29,990 bases of DNA. Source: Saccoglossus kowalevskii (lineage: Eukaryota > Hemichordata > Enteropneusta > Harrimaniidae). The DNA lies in contig NW_003142305.1 of NCBI RefSeq assembly GCF_000003605.2, positions 82,718-112,707 on the forward strand, in the 5' to 3' direction. The notes under the pieces were generated by a model. That model was given only the letters and a program-made list of their open reading frames with translations, was not told the DNA's origin and searched no databases. The position numbers and the translations under genes are program-made. Below, piece by piece: positions 10,416-20,533 of this stretch (positions are counted from its first letter, which is position 1; every line of letters starts with the position of its first letter).

Positions 10416-13400
10416 GGATTTCTCTTGAACGAAATGACTTGAAGCAATTTTCCCAATCCACCCGATTATGTTGTGTAGCGACAATTATTTCCTGGTTAGA
10501 AGAAAATGTCAAACTATCACATCAAAGTATCAGTAAACGTGGCTAAGGGAGTTTCATTCATTAGGCAGTATCTTGAACATAAATCCCTTTGCCGATGTAT
10601 CGCTTTGCACACAACGGAACAACGCTCTGCATAGTCGTCATAGCTTAAACAGCTTATCAAGAAATCCACTTTTGTCCAAATCGCGTCACTCGTACGACTG
10701 CAACGCTTACAGAAAGGTTATACATATAGCTGGAAATCCACCACAAATGAAAGAGAGCGATATACACACACGTTGGCTATAATTTATACATGTACACTGA
10801 CTGCATACACGCCATGCAAATAGTATGTCGTCACAAATTGAAATCAATCAGGGTGACAGCTGATTAGGCAGAGAAGCAAACTTTATCGATATCCTTTATT
10901 TCTAAATGAGGCAGGTTTTTTTTTAGAATAAATAGATACACATCAATTGAGGGCATGTAATCAATTTCACTTAAACTATTATATAGGTTTCTATATCTAT
11001 GAGTCAGTATAGTAGTAATTCATTTTTAACATCAACACAAGTAGTATTGTAGAACGTGTTGTTTGCATGTAGCGACACACAACACGTGGTGGGAAGCAGC
11101 CAGTGGAAATTGACATAATTGTCGCAATTTTTAGGCGGTATTTTATTTTCCCTTTAGTTAGTCCGGTGTAGAAACCTAAATATGCTAAAAGATATACCTG
11201 TAATGGTTTATTCGCAATAAATAATTTAAAACTCTGGAATACACATGCGCCTGTATGTGAACATGGCTAGATACAGTCTAGTTTATGTTCTATTATCACT
11301 CAAGCAAGAATAATCATGGAAGAATACAATTAGATATGTTTTCAATTTCCTCTCAATAGCTTTGCAAAATCCGTGTTTCTATTAGGAGTTAGGAGTTTAG
11401 TTAAACTAAGTAATGCATGGAATGGGTAGCGTATATAAAATATGTGTGGTATTTACACCCGTGCTTAGTCTTCATTCATTAACATATTAACATTCTATAG
11501 CTGTACTAGGGAGGTTAGTGCACGACATGCTGCGCCAAGGACGTGATTATATCCATATATATATTCAAATTTGCATCACTAATATAGGTTAACATTTGGC
11601 AGTAAACCATTCAAACTGTGTAAACATACAATACGGCAGTACTTTGTTCTAGTTCAGTTACTTTTATAATATGTATACGATATGGTCTATGCCCATGGCG
11701 TAAGTCTCGCTTGAGCAACTGTAGATCCGTTCAAACAGTAATACATCGTTGGAAATCAGATGTAACTTCACGTACACGACGTGTGTAATCCGTGAAAAGC
11801 TGACTGACATTTAGCAAATGTGCTTAGATTTCTTTTGGTCGTTATTCGTCGTCGCTCTTTCGGCTGCTATACAAAATACGTAATTTTAAGTGATATCATA
11901 TGTATATATATTTGCAATATTAGGTCACAGATTTAAGTACAATTAACAAAGTAATAACACATCGTACAAAAAATTCCCAATCAAAACATTAGCAACAATT
12001 TAACTGTACTAATATTTGCAATTGATGTTGCTTTAGTAATTTTGTGCACAATTGATTATTTATGTTGACTAGTACCAACAGAGCATTCAGTGTAGAATAG
12101 TAGATTTGACAGAATACAATCAGATTTCACTATAGTTAATGATTACGCGACTGATACGAAGGTATTGCACATTTAGGTTGCGTAAATTACTCTTTTATTT
12201 AAAACATAATACCACAGTTGCAATAAATTATATGATTCTTTTCAAAGAAATTGAATTATAATTAATACTTTCTCCTCCCTTGCTGCGGCTATGCAACTAG
12301 ACTGTTATCAGCAATGTTGGTAATAGTTGTTTTAGCGTTTATATTATTGGTTCACAACTCTAGCCTTTATGAATATTTTAATCCTCGATTAAAAACAATG
12401 TCCAACATTTTTATACGAAGAACAGACAAACAAGTCATTCACTGCCAAGTCAGCGAGCTACACACTGACAACTAAACCGACTAAATATTACAGTGAAATA
12501 AACATACCAAGCTGTCTTATGATGATGACTTGTTTATTCGTCCAATTTACAGCGGAATGTTTTACCTGGGTGCGTAAATATTACTTGTTTTGTGGTCACA
12601 AAATGTCATCCCTATAATTTAGTCTACAATAAATTATATTTTAAATTGTTTGGTGACTAAAATAGTTTGACTTAACATTGACTTTGTGAGTTAGCATAAT
12701 TCAATGAATAACATACGCAACATTATGATAGAAAGGATAAAAACAAACATGATGACGAATCAATATTCAAATTTATAAAAAAAAAGGGGGGTTGTAATGT
12801 TCTCAATACGCGATTCTGTTAACGTATACGCGTACTGTATGACATTTACGAACAGAAAAAAAACAGAGCTTCAATAAGAGGCAGTGCCGGAAATTGTTGA
12901 GGCCTACGGTGGGTCATTGTGCCAGATATCAGTCTTGTAACTAGGAAGTAAGTGTAAACCTGCAACCTGTATTAGGCGTGGATACACATACTGTAGTTCG
13001 TGGGATTTTTTAACCGAGGCTACTGCAACCTACTACACTGACAGTAAGCGGTCATGAACGGCCTTTGATATAAATAAATCTCATTTCACCTACCGTTAGT
13101 TTTTCTCCATCGTCTTTTCGGCATGTCTTCATTTTTTGTAAGAAAAAGAAGTGTGTACGGGAACGCGTATTTTTCTGTTGAGCGGAGGTCAAGATATCAT
13201 GAAAGAGACGGTGAAACAAGAGTCAGCCATTCTATTATGCTCACTCGTCAATTATTCCATACATGTATGTTTGTTTGCCAATTAATTGACTCTACTTTGC
13301 TTCTCTTCAATACTGCTCGCATAGCAACAGACCGGGGAGGTGGAAACTGGACTTCAAGCACTTCACAGCGAACTAAAGTAGGATCAGAATCAATGGTTGT

Positions 13401-14168
13401 GCGTTTCTTGTTAAGAACTTACTCTTACGAAACGTTCCTCTTGTAATACGGTTTTATAACTACGAAAATAGAGACTGAATCACACCTGGCGTTTGCCTGG
13501 AGGTATAGCAAAGTACATTTCACTCACTGTTATGACATACGCGTATAGATTCGACGTGGCAACACTAGTCGGGTGTCATTCTTCAGTAAGCATGGTTTTC
13601 CACTTTACAACTGAACGGATATCTGCATGTCATTTCAGACCCTGACACGGTCACGTTCATGTTTTAATTATACTCCGTTGAGCAATATCATACAATATCG
13701 TATTGTTGTGTATAGTATTAGCTGATGCTCAGTATTTTGATGAACGTTTGGACAGACCATCTTGTCTTGTGCTAATTCATAGTGTACCACACGCCTCACG
13801 AGTAGAATGCATTCATATGACTTTATACTGCATGTCAACTTTCTTGAATAAATTCAGCGTTCGAGTGTCAGGCTAACGTTGAGTACACTTGGAGTAAATT
13901 CGTGAAGCGTTCATGTTCTAAATTAATCACCGTTCGCAAATACATTCTTTTGTGTCAAACTATTATCATGCACTTCAACGTACTGTCCTCATTGCTAAAA
14001 GTGCTGATGCCCCACTGGGTGTTTTGTCTGCGCAAGTTTGTCAGTGTAACGCTATTATGATTCCTGGCAGTAATGCAAATTATATGTGATATAATGACTT
14101 ATTAGACACGTGTGCCTCACTTGTCCTTGTGTGCATCTTCTATGAATGCTAACAGATCAATTGTTCTA

Positions 14169-14220
14169 TGTTAGCTCATGATATTGTAATCGGATAAGTG
14201 TATTTTTTCATGAGCCAACA
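14169..14220. repeat. Inverted repeat, 13-bp arms
   Basis: TGTTAGCTCATGA (14169-14181) pairs with TCATGAGCCAACA (14208-14220) with one mismatch across a 26-base spacer. It could be a cruciform, or the core of an eroded transposable element. No flanking duplication was found. Confidence 0.6.
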
Positions 14221-14490
14221 TATTAATTCTGCACAACATTTCACAGGCACGCACTCAAACAATCAAATTATGATTGACAAACGATAGACGATCACATGAA
14301 CAATTCAGTGGGCGAAAGATTGTCTGGAAAGATTATGTGAATGGCAAACTTTCCAGAAGACACGCTGGCCAACTAACCACCGAGTCGTATGGACTATGAT
14401 TTCCTAGTAAGTAGTACTTTCCAATCATCGTTCTAGTAGTTATATGATGGGTATCGCTTGTGAATCAATATGCTCACATTTTTTCGAAAC

Positions 14491-14588
14491 GTTGTCGGAG
14501 TCCCTGGTAGATATATTTGGATACAGGTGATACATGGCCATTGTCGGAGTCCTTAGTAGACATATTAAGATAGTACTGATGGAGGGCT
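14491..14588. repeat. Diverged tandem duplication, about 49 bp
   Basis: TTGTCGGAGTCC occurs at 14492 and again at 14541. Each copy continues with a related TGGTAGATATATT or TAGTAGACATATT, and the remainder is alignable but diverged. Two copies only. Confidence 0.6.
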
Positions 14589-14811
14589 GTTACCCGAGGA
14601 CTTCGATGGTCGTATATATCGATATTATACCAATTCACACAACTTTCACCTATTTTCATTTATATTCCCATTCCGTTAAACATGTTTTCATGACATTGTT
14701 TAGCTTATTAGTTAATATATATTTTTTTTGTCTGAATCTGGTAACTCTAGTTGATGACGGGAACTTAGTATATGGTGTAAAATGAACAGCAGCAGTTAAC
14801 TTGTAAATCAT

Positions 14812-14817
14812 TTTATT
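14812..14817 (-). terminator. Candidate poly(A) signal for the kinase gene
   Basis: TTTATT on the plus strand is AATAAA on the minus strand, about 410 bases after the kinase stop codon. It is the first exact hexamer that I found downstream; an ATTAAA lies nearer, at about 14.86 kb. The GU-rich element after it is weak, so the exact site is uncertain. Confidence 0.35.
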
Positions 14818-15225
14818 TAAAACCTAATTCCATTCATGCCAATAAAAGATTACACATTTTAATTTTACTATTATTATATTATGTAAACTGACAAGATGTA
14901 TTATTTTCTCATGCTTCGCACGCCGTTATATGCATGGCGTGCGCATACCTCCGTTTTAAATGAAATAAAGATGGATAAATTTACATATAAACATGATAGT
15001 TGGTTTGCGCGCGGCGGAAATATATTAATAACACTGATCAGTGTGTATTTACTTTTTGCGAAATTAAAAAAATAATATTAATTTCGAATATAAAACAAAC
15101 ATTTTTTTAACGGTACAAGATTATGAACGGCTAAAAATATGCAGAGTTTTGGACGTCTGGTTAGTTTATAATTATGTGTCTAAATCAAATATATCAACGC
15201 AATTCTGATAGCTGTGTCAGTACAA

Positions 15226-16371
15226 TTAACATGGCACTTTGCTTGGTTGTAGTTCCATTCGTCTTACACTGGTGGCGATATTCAACCAGGAACAATTGGA
15301 AATGCCATCTAAGTCAATCCTGTGTTTTGGGTTAATGGTTAACATACTCTTAATCAATCGCCGAAGCTGTTTGGAGTAATTCCGCTGAGAGTTTGGCCAT
15401 TGTGGAGCTTTAGTCATCAGTTGCCGGAGTGCATCGATGTTATAGTCGGTTTGACAACTAAAAGGAAAACGTTTGCTGATCATTTTGAAAAGAACGCATC
15501 CCAATGACCAGATATCGGCAATAATCGGGTCGTATGGTTTTCTGTCGATTACCTCCGGTGGCACAAATCCATAGGTACCGTGATATTTAGCGCAGATACA
15601 TCCCTGATATTTGACTTCTGTTGAGAATTTGAAGTCGGATAATTTTATCTGGTAATGTTCGTTCAAAAGGATATTGTAAGTTGTTACATCACCATGTGCG
15701 ATGTTATTGTCATGGCAGTGAGAAAGAGCATCTATAATCTGCATAAAGAAAACCGAACTCTGGGTTTCGGAGATGCCATCTTCGGTGTTTGAAATATATC
15801 TTTCGAGGGAGCCTCGACCAGCGAGCTCTGTCACCAAGCACTGGTCTACTCTGGCCTCGAACCAGGTGATGTACTTAATGATATGCGGATGCCCACGTAG
15901 TTTCTTCATAATCCGTATCTCTTCGTAGAAGCCATCTTCCACGTAGTGATGGGGAGCATCATCTCTGTCCACCATCCGTAACGCTACTTTCCGCAGAGGC
16001 TTTCTTTGCACAAATATATACACTCTGGAGTAAGTGCCGATGCCGATTGGGAAGACCGAAAGTTTACAAAAGTCGTGCACCCAGAAATGATACTGGCTAT
16101 TTCCTGAGTGTAGTAACGATCGGGTTGGATCGAGGTCCTTGTATTTCAACGGGCTATGTAAGTATTCCTTCGGGTCATCAACTATACATGCAAAACGCTT
16201 CCAGACATCATCTTCCTCTATTTCTTCGTTCGTGTCATTATCACCCAGGGCACCTTCCTCATTGGCTGATTTGGGGTTGACTGTCATACTCTTCGGTGGC
16301 CATCTGTATATAGTGGGGGTCACCATCTCATAACCTGTCAGCATATTCTCTGCTTCAGTCATTGTTTCCAT
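15226..16371 (-). CDS. TSSK-like protein kinase, probable pseudokinase (381 aa)
   Basis: A single uninterrupted frame holds a full protein-kinase domain at about residues 106-363. Visible parts are the glycine loop GIGTYSRV (110-117), the DRDDAP stretch after beta-3, the alpha-C segment YEEIRIMKKL, IKLSDF, the PPE site (271-273) and DIWSLGC (286-292). The DRxxAP and IKLSDFxFS blocks match testis-specific serine kinases, where active members have DRKKAP and LSDFSFS. Key residues are changed: beta-3 Lys is Arg (VALR, R132), HRD is HGD (226-228), the catalytic-loop Lys is Thr (T230), and the third DFG position is Lys (DFK, 246-248). Asp228, Asn233 and Asp246 remain. The N-terminal 105 residues include an acidic run and match nothing I know. 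I chose ATG 16371 because ATCACCATGG is a near-perfect start context just inside a splice acceptor (ATCTACACAG/GTTATC); the open frame reaches 16497, but that part looks intronic. Catalysis is probably lost or very weak. A scaffold role is inference. Confidence 0.85.
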   Translation of the reverse strand: METMTEAENMLTGYEMVTPTIYRWPPKSMTVNPKSANEEGALGDNDTNEEIEEDDVWKRFACIVDDPKEYLHSPLKYKDLDPTRSLLHSGNSQYHFWVHDFCKLSVFPIGIGTYSRVYIFVQRKPLRKVALRMVDRDDAPHHYVEDGFYEEIRIMKKLRGHPHIIKYITWFEARVDQCLVTELAGRGSLERYISNTEDGISETQSSVFFMQIIDALSHCHDNNIAHGDVTTYNILLNEHYQIKLSDFKFSTEVKYQGCICAKYHGTYGFVPPEVIDRKPYDPIIADIWSLGCVLFKMISKRFPFSCQTDYNIDALRQLMTKAPQWPNSQRNYSKQLRRLIKSMLTINPKHRIDLDGISNCSWLNIATSVRRMELQPSKVPC

Positions 16372-16380
16372 GGTGATAAC

Positions 16381-16564
16381 CTGTGTAGATAATTTCAAGC
16401 ATATATTTAGTAATTTCAAATACAAACCATATAAAACAATCATTACAGAATAGTTAGCATTTATTCTTCCGAATCTCTGCATATCGCCTATTGTCATGTT
16501 TGCGTCTACCTCCCAGACGGGGACTCTGGACCATGCACATGTGAGACCAGCAGATGAAACTTAC
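16381..16564 (-). other. Candidate short 5' intron of the kinase gene
   Basis: A good donor (ATGCTT/GTAAGT, exon end 16565) lies 184 bases before the acceptor at 16382-16381. If this intron is used, an ATG at 16570 would also be in frame with the kinase and would add five residues. The alternative is splicing from the exon near 18.6 kb. RNA evidence is needed to choose. Confidence 0.35.
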
Positions 16565-16565
16565 A

Positions 16566-17045
16566 AGCATGATGAATAATTTACCTATACATAAAAAATC
16601 TACCATTAGCTGAAACAAATTAAGTTTTTGTCTACTTCACTCCTTATTCAAAAACCCTGGGCCATGTAAGATTCTAAGGTGTGTATGGAGCAAGTTTTGT
16701 GTTAAAGTTAAAGGTCCAGTGCTCGACAGAATCGCGAAAACAAAATGACGATGTTGTGAACACGTGTATACTCGTGCGTTTTTGGCATGTGTTCACATAT
16801 ATAATAATCTGGTAGAAATCACATACTTGTCCATTCTGAAACACTGAAATCTTTAGATATATTGGAAATAACTCATTATTGTACACAAATAGCGACCATA
16901 TTATTGTTGATGTCACGCTGGAGGGCGCTGCACATTATTACCCTGGTTCAGGGTATTATAGTACAGTAGTTTTACAGTAATGACAGAACAACAGTAGTTG
17001 TGTCTTTTGTAAACTCGTTTAAAAGTCTTATTTTTTTTTGTAAAC
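16566..17045. other. Non-coding sequence upstream of the kinase
   Basis: AT-rich. The 80-codon minus frame at 16674-16916 shows no motif. It may be intron or promoter, depending on which 5' exon the kinase uses. Confidence 0.4.
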
Positions 17046-17083
17046 TAAGGCCACACTGATTTAATTTTATGGATGACATCCTC

Positions 17084-17680
17084 TGAAGACCCCAAAACTA
17101 ATGCGAGAGGGCGAAAAAAAAATCCTGCTAAAAAAAAATGCTGCTAAAACCATAGGACTACGGAGCTGTTATTACGAATTGAACCACAGTGTATCAAAAA
17201 ATCAACAAGTCTCGTACTGTATTACTGTCACAGGTATCATCACCTTTGATTTTGAAAAGGCTAGAGGATAAGGCAGATGTTAGCTTTGCCAAAGGCATAC
17301 ACATCAACTCAATGAAAAGGAAAAACTTACTGTGTTGTATTGAAAAAATAAATAAAAAATGAACTATATGTTTGTCAACAGCAACCTGGAAATTAATTTC
17401 TTTGACATTCAAACTACAGCTTTTAAAGTGACACTTCAGATAGACTAAGTGTAGACACAAATGCTCTAGAACTACTTCAACTATGTAACAAATTATAAGA
17501 GGCTCGATATTGAAAAAAAAGAAACACCAACAGAGAGTCAACAACTTGAACAATCTTGATGCAGAAAATTATGTACATGTATCTTGATGAAAATTTGTCA
17601 TATGATCAAATTATTACTGACTGTGTGTGCAAGCAAATTATCCGAATCAGAAAATAAAAAAAAAATAATAAGAAACTTTT
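17084..17680. other. AT-rich interior of the TIR element
   Basis: No coding signal found. The 119-codon minus frame at 17194-17553 is low-complexity and rich in Phe and Leu, as expected from AT-rich non-coding DNA. AATCCTGCTAAAA and AATGCTGCTAAAA form a small direct repeat near 17120-17156. Confidence 0.45.
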
Positions 17681-17681
17681 C

Positions 17682-18046
17682 TTCACCCCGAAAGGGGACT
17701 TCGGCCGAGGAGCTTCCGCTGCTTTCGTTGCAGTTTTGTCGACTTCAATGCGGACAAAGCAACCGAACTGACTTGTCGCCTGGCCGACTTTTAGGGCACC
17801 ATACACTTCCACTCCTCTCCCATTTTTCTTATCATTGTAGAAGAAACGCGGGACAGCCACTCTGGACAATATGTCCTTAAAGTTGTCTGGGCGAAACTCG
17901 CTTGCCGCTACCGATCTTTCGTATAGCTGTCATGGTGTAAACGTCACATCTCCCCGGCCAACGTCAATTGCGTACCAGTCTACAACAATCCCTCCGTTTT
18001 ACCTCTGAACTTTTATGCTCGCGTATTTTGGTGGTGTGGTCGCCAT
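17682..18046 (-). pseudogene. GC-richer broken coding block inside the TIR element
   Basis: A minus-strand ATG at 18046 in a good context (AACATGGCG) opens MATTPPKYASIKVQR. A TAA at 18001-17999 and a TGA at 17932-17930 interrupt an otherwise open, coding-like frame: NGGIVVDWYAIDVGRGDVTF, then QLYERSVAASEFRPDNFKDI, RVAVPRFFYND, GVEVYGALKVGQ and a lysine/alanine-rich tail. The block ends near a possible donor (CGG/GTGAAG, about 17690), after which the sequence becomes AT-rich. CGA to TGA decay could explain the second stop. I do not recognise the protein. It may be the element's own gene or a captured host exon. Confidence 0.5.
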
Positions 18047-18247
18047 GTTAGATCGTTTATGGCAAAATTGGCATGTTTTGAGACAATCTCCTTTCCATAG
18101 GTCTTTGCGTTTTACGTAACGCGCATCTAAACTGTGCGGAGTTTGGTTTAGAAGTAGTCCAAAACGAGTTTTACGACAAGTTGGCGCTTTGCGATACTAT
18201 GAGTCGGCAAGTTCCGGACAGAAAACCGATTTGTGGAGACTCGTCGT

Positions 18248-18272
18248 CGATTTTTTTTTTTTTTTTTTTTTT
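18248..18272. repeat. Poly-T run, 25 bases
   Basis: Uninterrupted T on the plus strand, inside the right arm of the TIR element. On the minus strand this is a poly-A of the kind that follows retroposed RNA, but it stands upstream of the coding relic on that strand, so it is not that relic's tail. Confidence 0.9.
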
Positions 18273-18601
18273 GAGAACAGGCGAAAACTAATGCGCGCGC
18301 GGATGTCATCCATAAAATTAAGTCGGTGTGTTGCCTAAGGAAAAATAGCTAAACACGAAAGAGTGTATTGTTCGTTAAAGTAGTGAGCCGACATACCGTT
18401 ATTTCGTGTTTTTTTCTAGTATTTTCAAAGATTTTGTTTTAATTTTCGAGTTTTTGTATTTTCGAATAATAATTTTAGTTTACTTCTAAACAAGTCTATT
18501 ATGTATGGTTTTGGTAAAACTAAATAAAACCAAATGACTTTTACTGTCAGGTCGGCATTATTGGTAATGGGGGCTAACCGTATACCATAGTCTGTACTTA
18601 C

Positions 18602-18840
18602 CTCAACTGTGATATCTCTAAATAATACACAGAACAGAACAGAACAGGTTGGCGTAAACGAAGCGGTCCCTGTCAACGAGGGAAATAAATAGAAAACGAG
18701 AGCAGTTGGCGGAAAAATAGAAGCCGAATGCATGGAATGAAGGAACGTTACGCTTAAAAATCGCGTCGGATCACAGACGCAGATATGTTTTCGTATTCCA
18801 AGCCACATTTTATTCACCTTGGATAGGAGTTACGTCACCC
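18602..18840 (-). other. Candidate 5' exon with perfect splice donor
   Basis: The minus strand has GTTGAG/GTAAGTACAG with the exon ending at 18602, an ideal donor. The open frame upstream (ATG at 18808) reaches the donor in phase 0, the same phase as the acceptor before the kinase start (16380), so the two can join in frame. The 5' limit is unknown. The likeliest reading is a mainly untranslated first exon of the kinase gene. An AGAAC pentamer run lies inside it. Confidence 0.35.
18830..18837 (-). promoter_or_regulatory. CRE-like site near the candidate 5' exon
   Basis: TTACGTCA on the plus strand is TGACGTAA on the minus strand, one base from the CREB/CREM palindrome TGACGTCA. In vertebrates many spermatid genes use such sites. 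Here it would lie at or just upstream of the start of the proposed first exon. A single 8-base match is weak evidence. Confidence 0.3.
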
Positions 18841-20236
18841 CACACTAATAAAACCACTTTTAGGCAAAATATTATTTTATTGTTGTCCAAAATTGTTGTA
18901 AGCAGAAGAATCGAAATAGTATGATTATAATCAGTCTATCAGATTAACGCTCGCATTTCCACATATTAGTCAGAACACGTCTTTATTTCTAAGGGAGGGG
19001 TAAGTTAAGCGCGCGGCGCCACACACTGTCTGACTCTACACGCCCGACGCATTCTATTTGAGTGTGGACAACATCTGCGCTCACACAGCTCCAGCCGTGC
19101 CTGTTCTTCAACAGTTATCAATGTCCGGGTTGTTTCTACTATACGATATACTATTATCGATCTGCTCTATAACAACCTTGTTGCTGGTACCCACATAAGA
19201 ACAATTCGTGTCATACGTATGCCACACCCCACTGGGAAGAAGGTAGTATATGTAGGGGAATTGGGCAATCAGATAATAAGATATTAAATCAATATTTCCC
19301 TGTTGCAACGTCATGATTACCTACAACGCTCGCGTTAACAAACAGATTCCACCTTTATTAAGTCAAATGCCAAAACTCTGCCACCTAATTTGATAAAAGT
19401 GCCAGCACCAGTTGAACGCAGCCGTTAACTATCCCACATATAAACGACTCCGTATCTCACATATTCTACGTTTTAAAATGTTGAATTTTTTAATCTGAGG
19501 AAAACTGAGTCCATATCGACTAAAAACTGCGCATTTGTAGTCGTAAAACAATGCATACTGATAAGACTCGCTATTGTGTTCTGATGGTAGGGCATGTCCA
19601 GTCGGACGGTGTGAGACAGGCTTCGGTCAATGATTTATTTTTACTTGTACAATGATCTAATCAGTGGAAAATCATTGCTATCTTGTAAATTGGCAGGGCT
19701 ACCTCTAGTATGATAACTAGGAGTGATGAGACGTCTTCTCCCAATTCCTGATTCGATAGGTATTCCAAGTTCATCCACGCATCCCTAAATAAGTATCTGA
19801 GCAACAAATAACAGTAAATACCAATGTTTGGATAGCAACAAAGTCTTAATGATGAAAACTGCGACCGCTACTCCGCTCGGTCACGACTCCGAATCATTGA
19901 TCAGTTTTCACGTGAACGCGAGTACATGTATAGTAAATTTAACTTTTTGGAAAATCAAATCACCCCCCCCCCCCCCACCCAAAAAAAAAAAAAAAAAACC
20001 CGCCACATTGCTAAAGCACAGGGCTGGACAGAAATATAACTCTGTTAGTTTGCTTTGGGCATTTTCAATATCTGTGGGTTTGTTGGAATCGCCTTTTTGG
20101 TCATGCTAGTATAGAATTTATAGGTACATAACATTAGCAAGTAAATACACAATAATTATATACCCGAGGTCTTTAGTCATAAGAAATTGCAGCTGCTAGG
20201 TTACCATGCACAGGATGGACTCTACACCAGAAAGAC
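18841..20236. other. Intergenic interval between two minus-strand genes
   Basis: No recognised gene. A 68-codon minus frame at 19108-19314 has ordinary amino-acid composition (for example GVWHTYDTNCSYVGTSNKVV), so it might be an orphan exon, but it has no homology that I know. The 93-codon plus frame at 19828-20109 runs through homopolymers and is not credible. Confidence 0.45.
19963..19998. repeat. Poly-C then poly-A tract
   Basis: Fourteen C (19963-19976), ACCC, then eighteen A (19981-19998). The C run could pair with the G-rich site about 260 bases to the right. Length is probably variable and is a sequencing-error risk. Confidence 0.9.
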
Positions 20237-20261
20237 GGGGGTGGGGTGGGGTTTTGGGGGG
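20237..20261 (+). other. G-quadruplex motif
   Basis: Four runs of G (5, 4, 4 and 6) separated by loops of 1, 1 and 4 bases lie within 25 bases on the plus strand. This satisfies the usual G4 rule easily, with very short loops. It stands about 270 bases beyond the proposed FAM168 poly(A) site, on the non-transcribed strand of that gene. Confidence 0.85.
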
Positions 20262-20457
20262 TTTGGTTTACTATCATTATTTACCAAAACTTCATGCATA
20301 CATGAGATCCCAAACAAAATAGTTCTGAACTTTGTGTATATCACAAGGCAATTCAGGGAATTAGAATTCCGCCGAATGATTCTTCAAAAGTAATTTGGTT
20401 TTGCACCTCACAGGACACAGGTAAAATTCGCAGAAAAAGTGTTAGGCTCAAATCTCA

Positions 20458-20492
20458 ACACAGACACAGACACACACATACATACACACATA
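20458..20492 (-). terminator. GU-rich downstream element of the FAM168 poly(A) site
   Basis: Read on the minus strand this is a TGTGTGTATGTATGTGTGTG-type run that begins about 35 bases after the AATAAA at 20533-20528. Such a U/GU-rich stretch binds CstF and completes a standard animal poly(A) site. Confidence 0.6.
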
Positions 20493-20527
20493 ACGAAACG
20501 ATAGCTTGGCCCGTGAACATTCATCCT

Positions 20528-20533
20528 TTTATT
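20528..20533 (-). terminator. Distal poly(A) signal AATAAA of the FAM168 gene
   Basis: TTTATT on the plus strand is AATAAA on the minus strand. It is followed at the expected distance by the GU-rich run above, and CpG frequency changes nearby. Cleavage would be expected around 20.50-20.52 kb. Confidence 0.6.

Larger units (their letters stand above)
6604..14490. other. Long unassigned AT-rich interval, relatively CpG-rich
   Basis: No recognisable gene in about 7.9 kb. Frames at 7506-7796 (+), 8216-8431 (-), 9063-9293 (+), 10573-10782 (+) and 13123-13446 (+) were read and carry no family motif; the last two are in locally GC-richer sequence and could be isolated exons. Small features: a short CATGTCAATCA direct repeat near 7930-7957, an AT run at 10392-10415, and a hairpin at 14169-14220. 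Around 12901-13500 I counted about 24 CpG by eye in 600 bases, much more than in the right-hand 9 kb. Confidence 0.45.
17046..18338. mobile_element. TIR element of about 1.29 kb with an internal coding relic
   Basis: The 30 bases 17052-17081 (core TTAATTTTATGGATGACATCC without its first base: TAATTTTATGGATGACATCC) recur inverted at 18301-18330, 28 of 30 identical. Both copies begin CACAC and extend outward to a TAAGGC/TTAGGC end. Inside the left arm is AAAACTAATGC; inside the right arm, read inward, the same word occurs in the opposite sense as GCATTAGTTTT, so part of the arm seems to have been flipped. A 25-base T run (18248-18272) sits just inside the right arm. I find no clear target duplication and no transposase motif, so the superfamily is unknown. 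Confidence 0.7.

Noticed and set aside
10573-10782. 69-codon plus frame in GC-richer sequence
   Set aside because: An acceptor-like TTAGGCAG precedes it, but there is no donor partner, family motif or signal peptide; kept only as a possible orphan exon.
13123-13446. 107-codon plus frame
   Set aside because: Composition is not protein-like (many Ser/Arg and no domain), and a possible donor GTAAGA just after the ATG makes the frame doubtful.
16372-16497. 42-residue N-terminal extension of the kinase (ATG 16497)
   Set aside because: The segment is AT-rich, crosses a good splice acceptor at 16382-16381 and has a poorer start context than the ATG at 16371.
17194-17553. 119-codon minus frame
   Set aside because: Low-complexity Phe/Leu-rich translation typical of AT-rich non-coding DNA inside the TIR element.
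18425-18817. 130-codon minus frame as an independent gene
   Set aside because: It runs through a perfect splice donor at 18602/18601; the part beyond is intron-like. The first ATG is at 18808.
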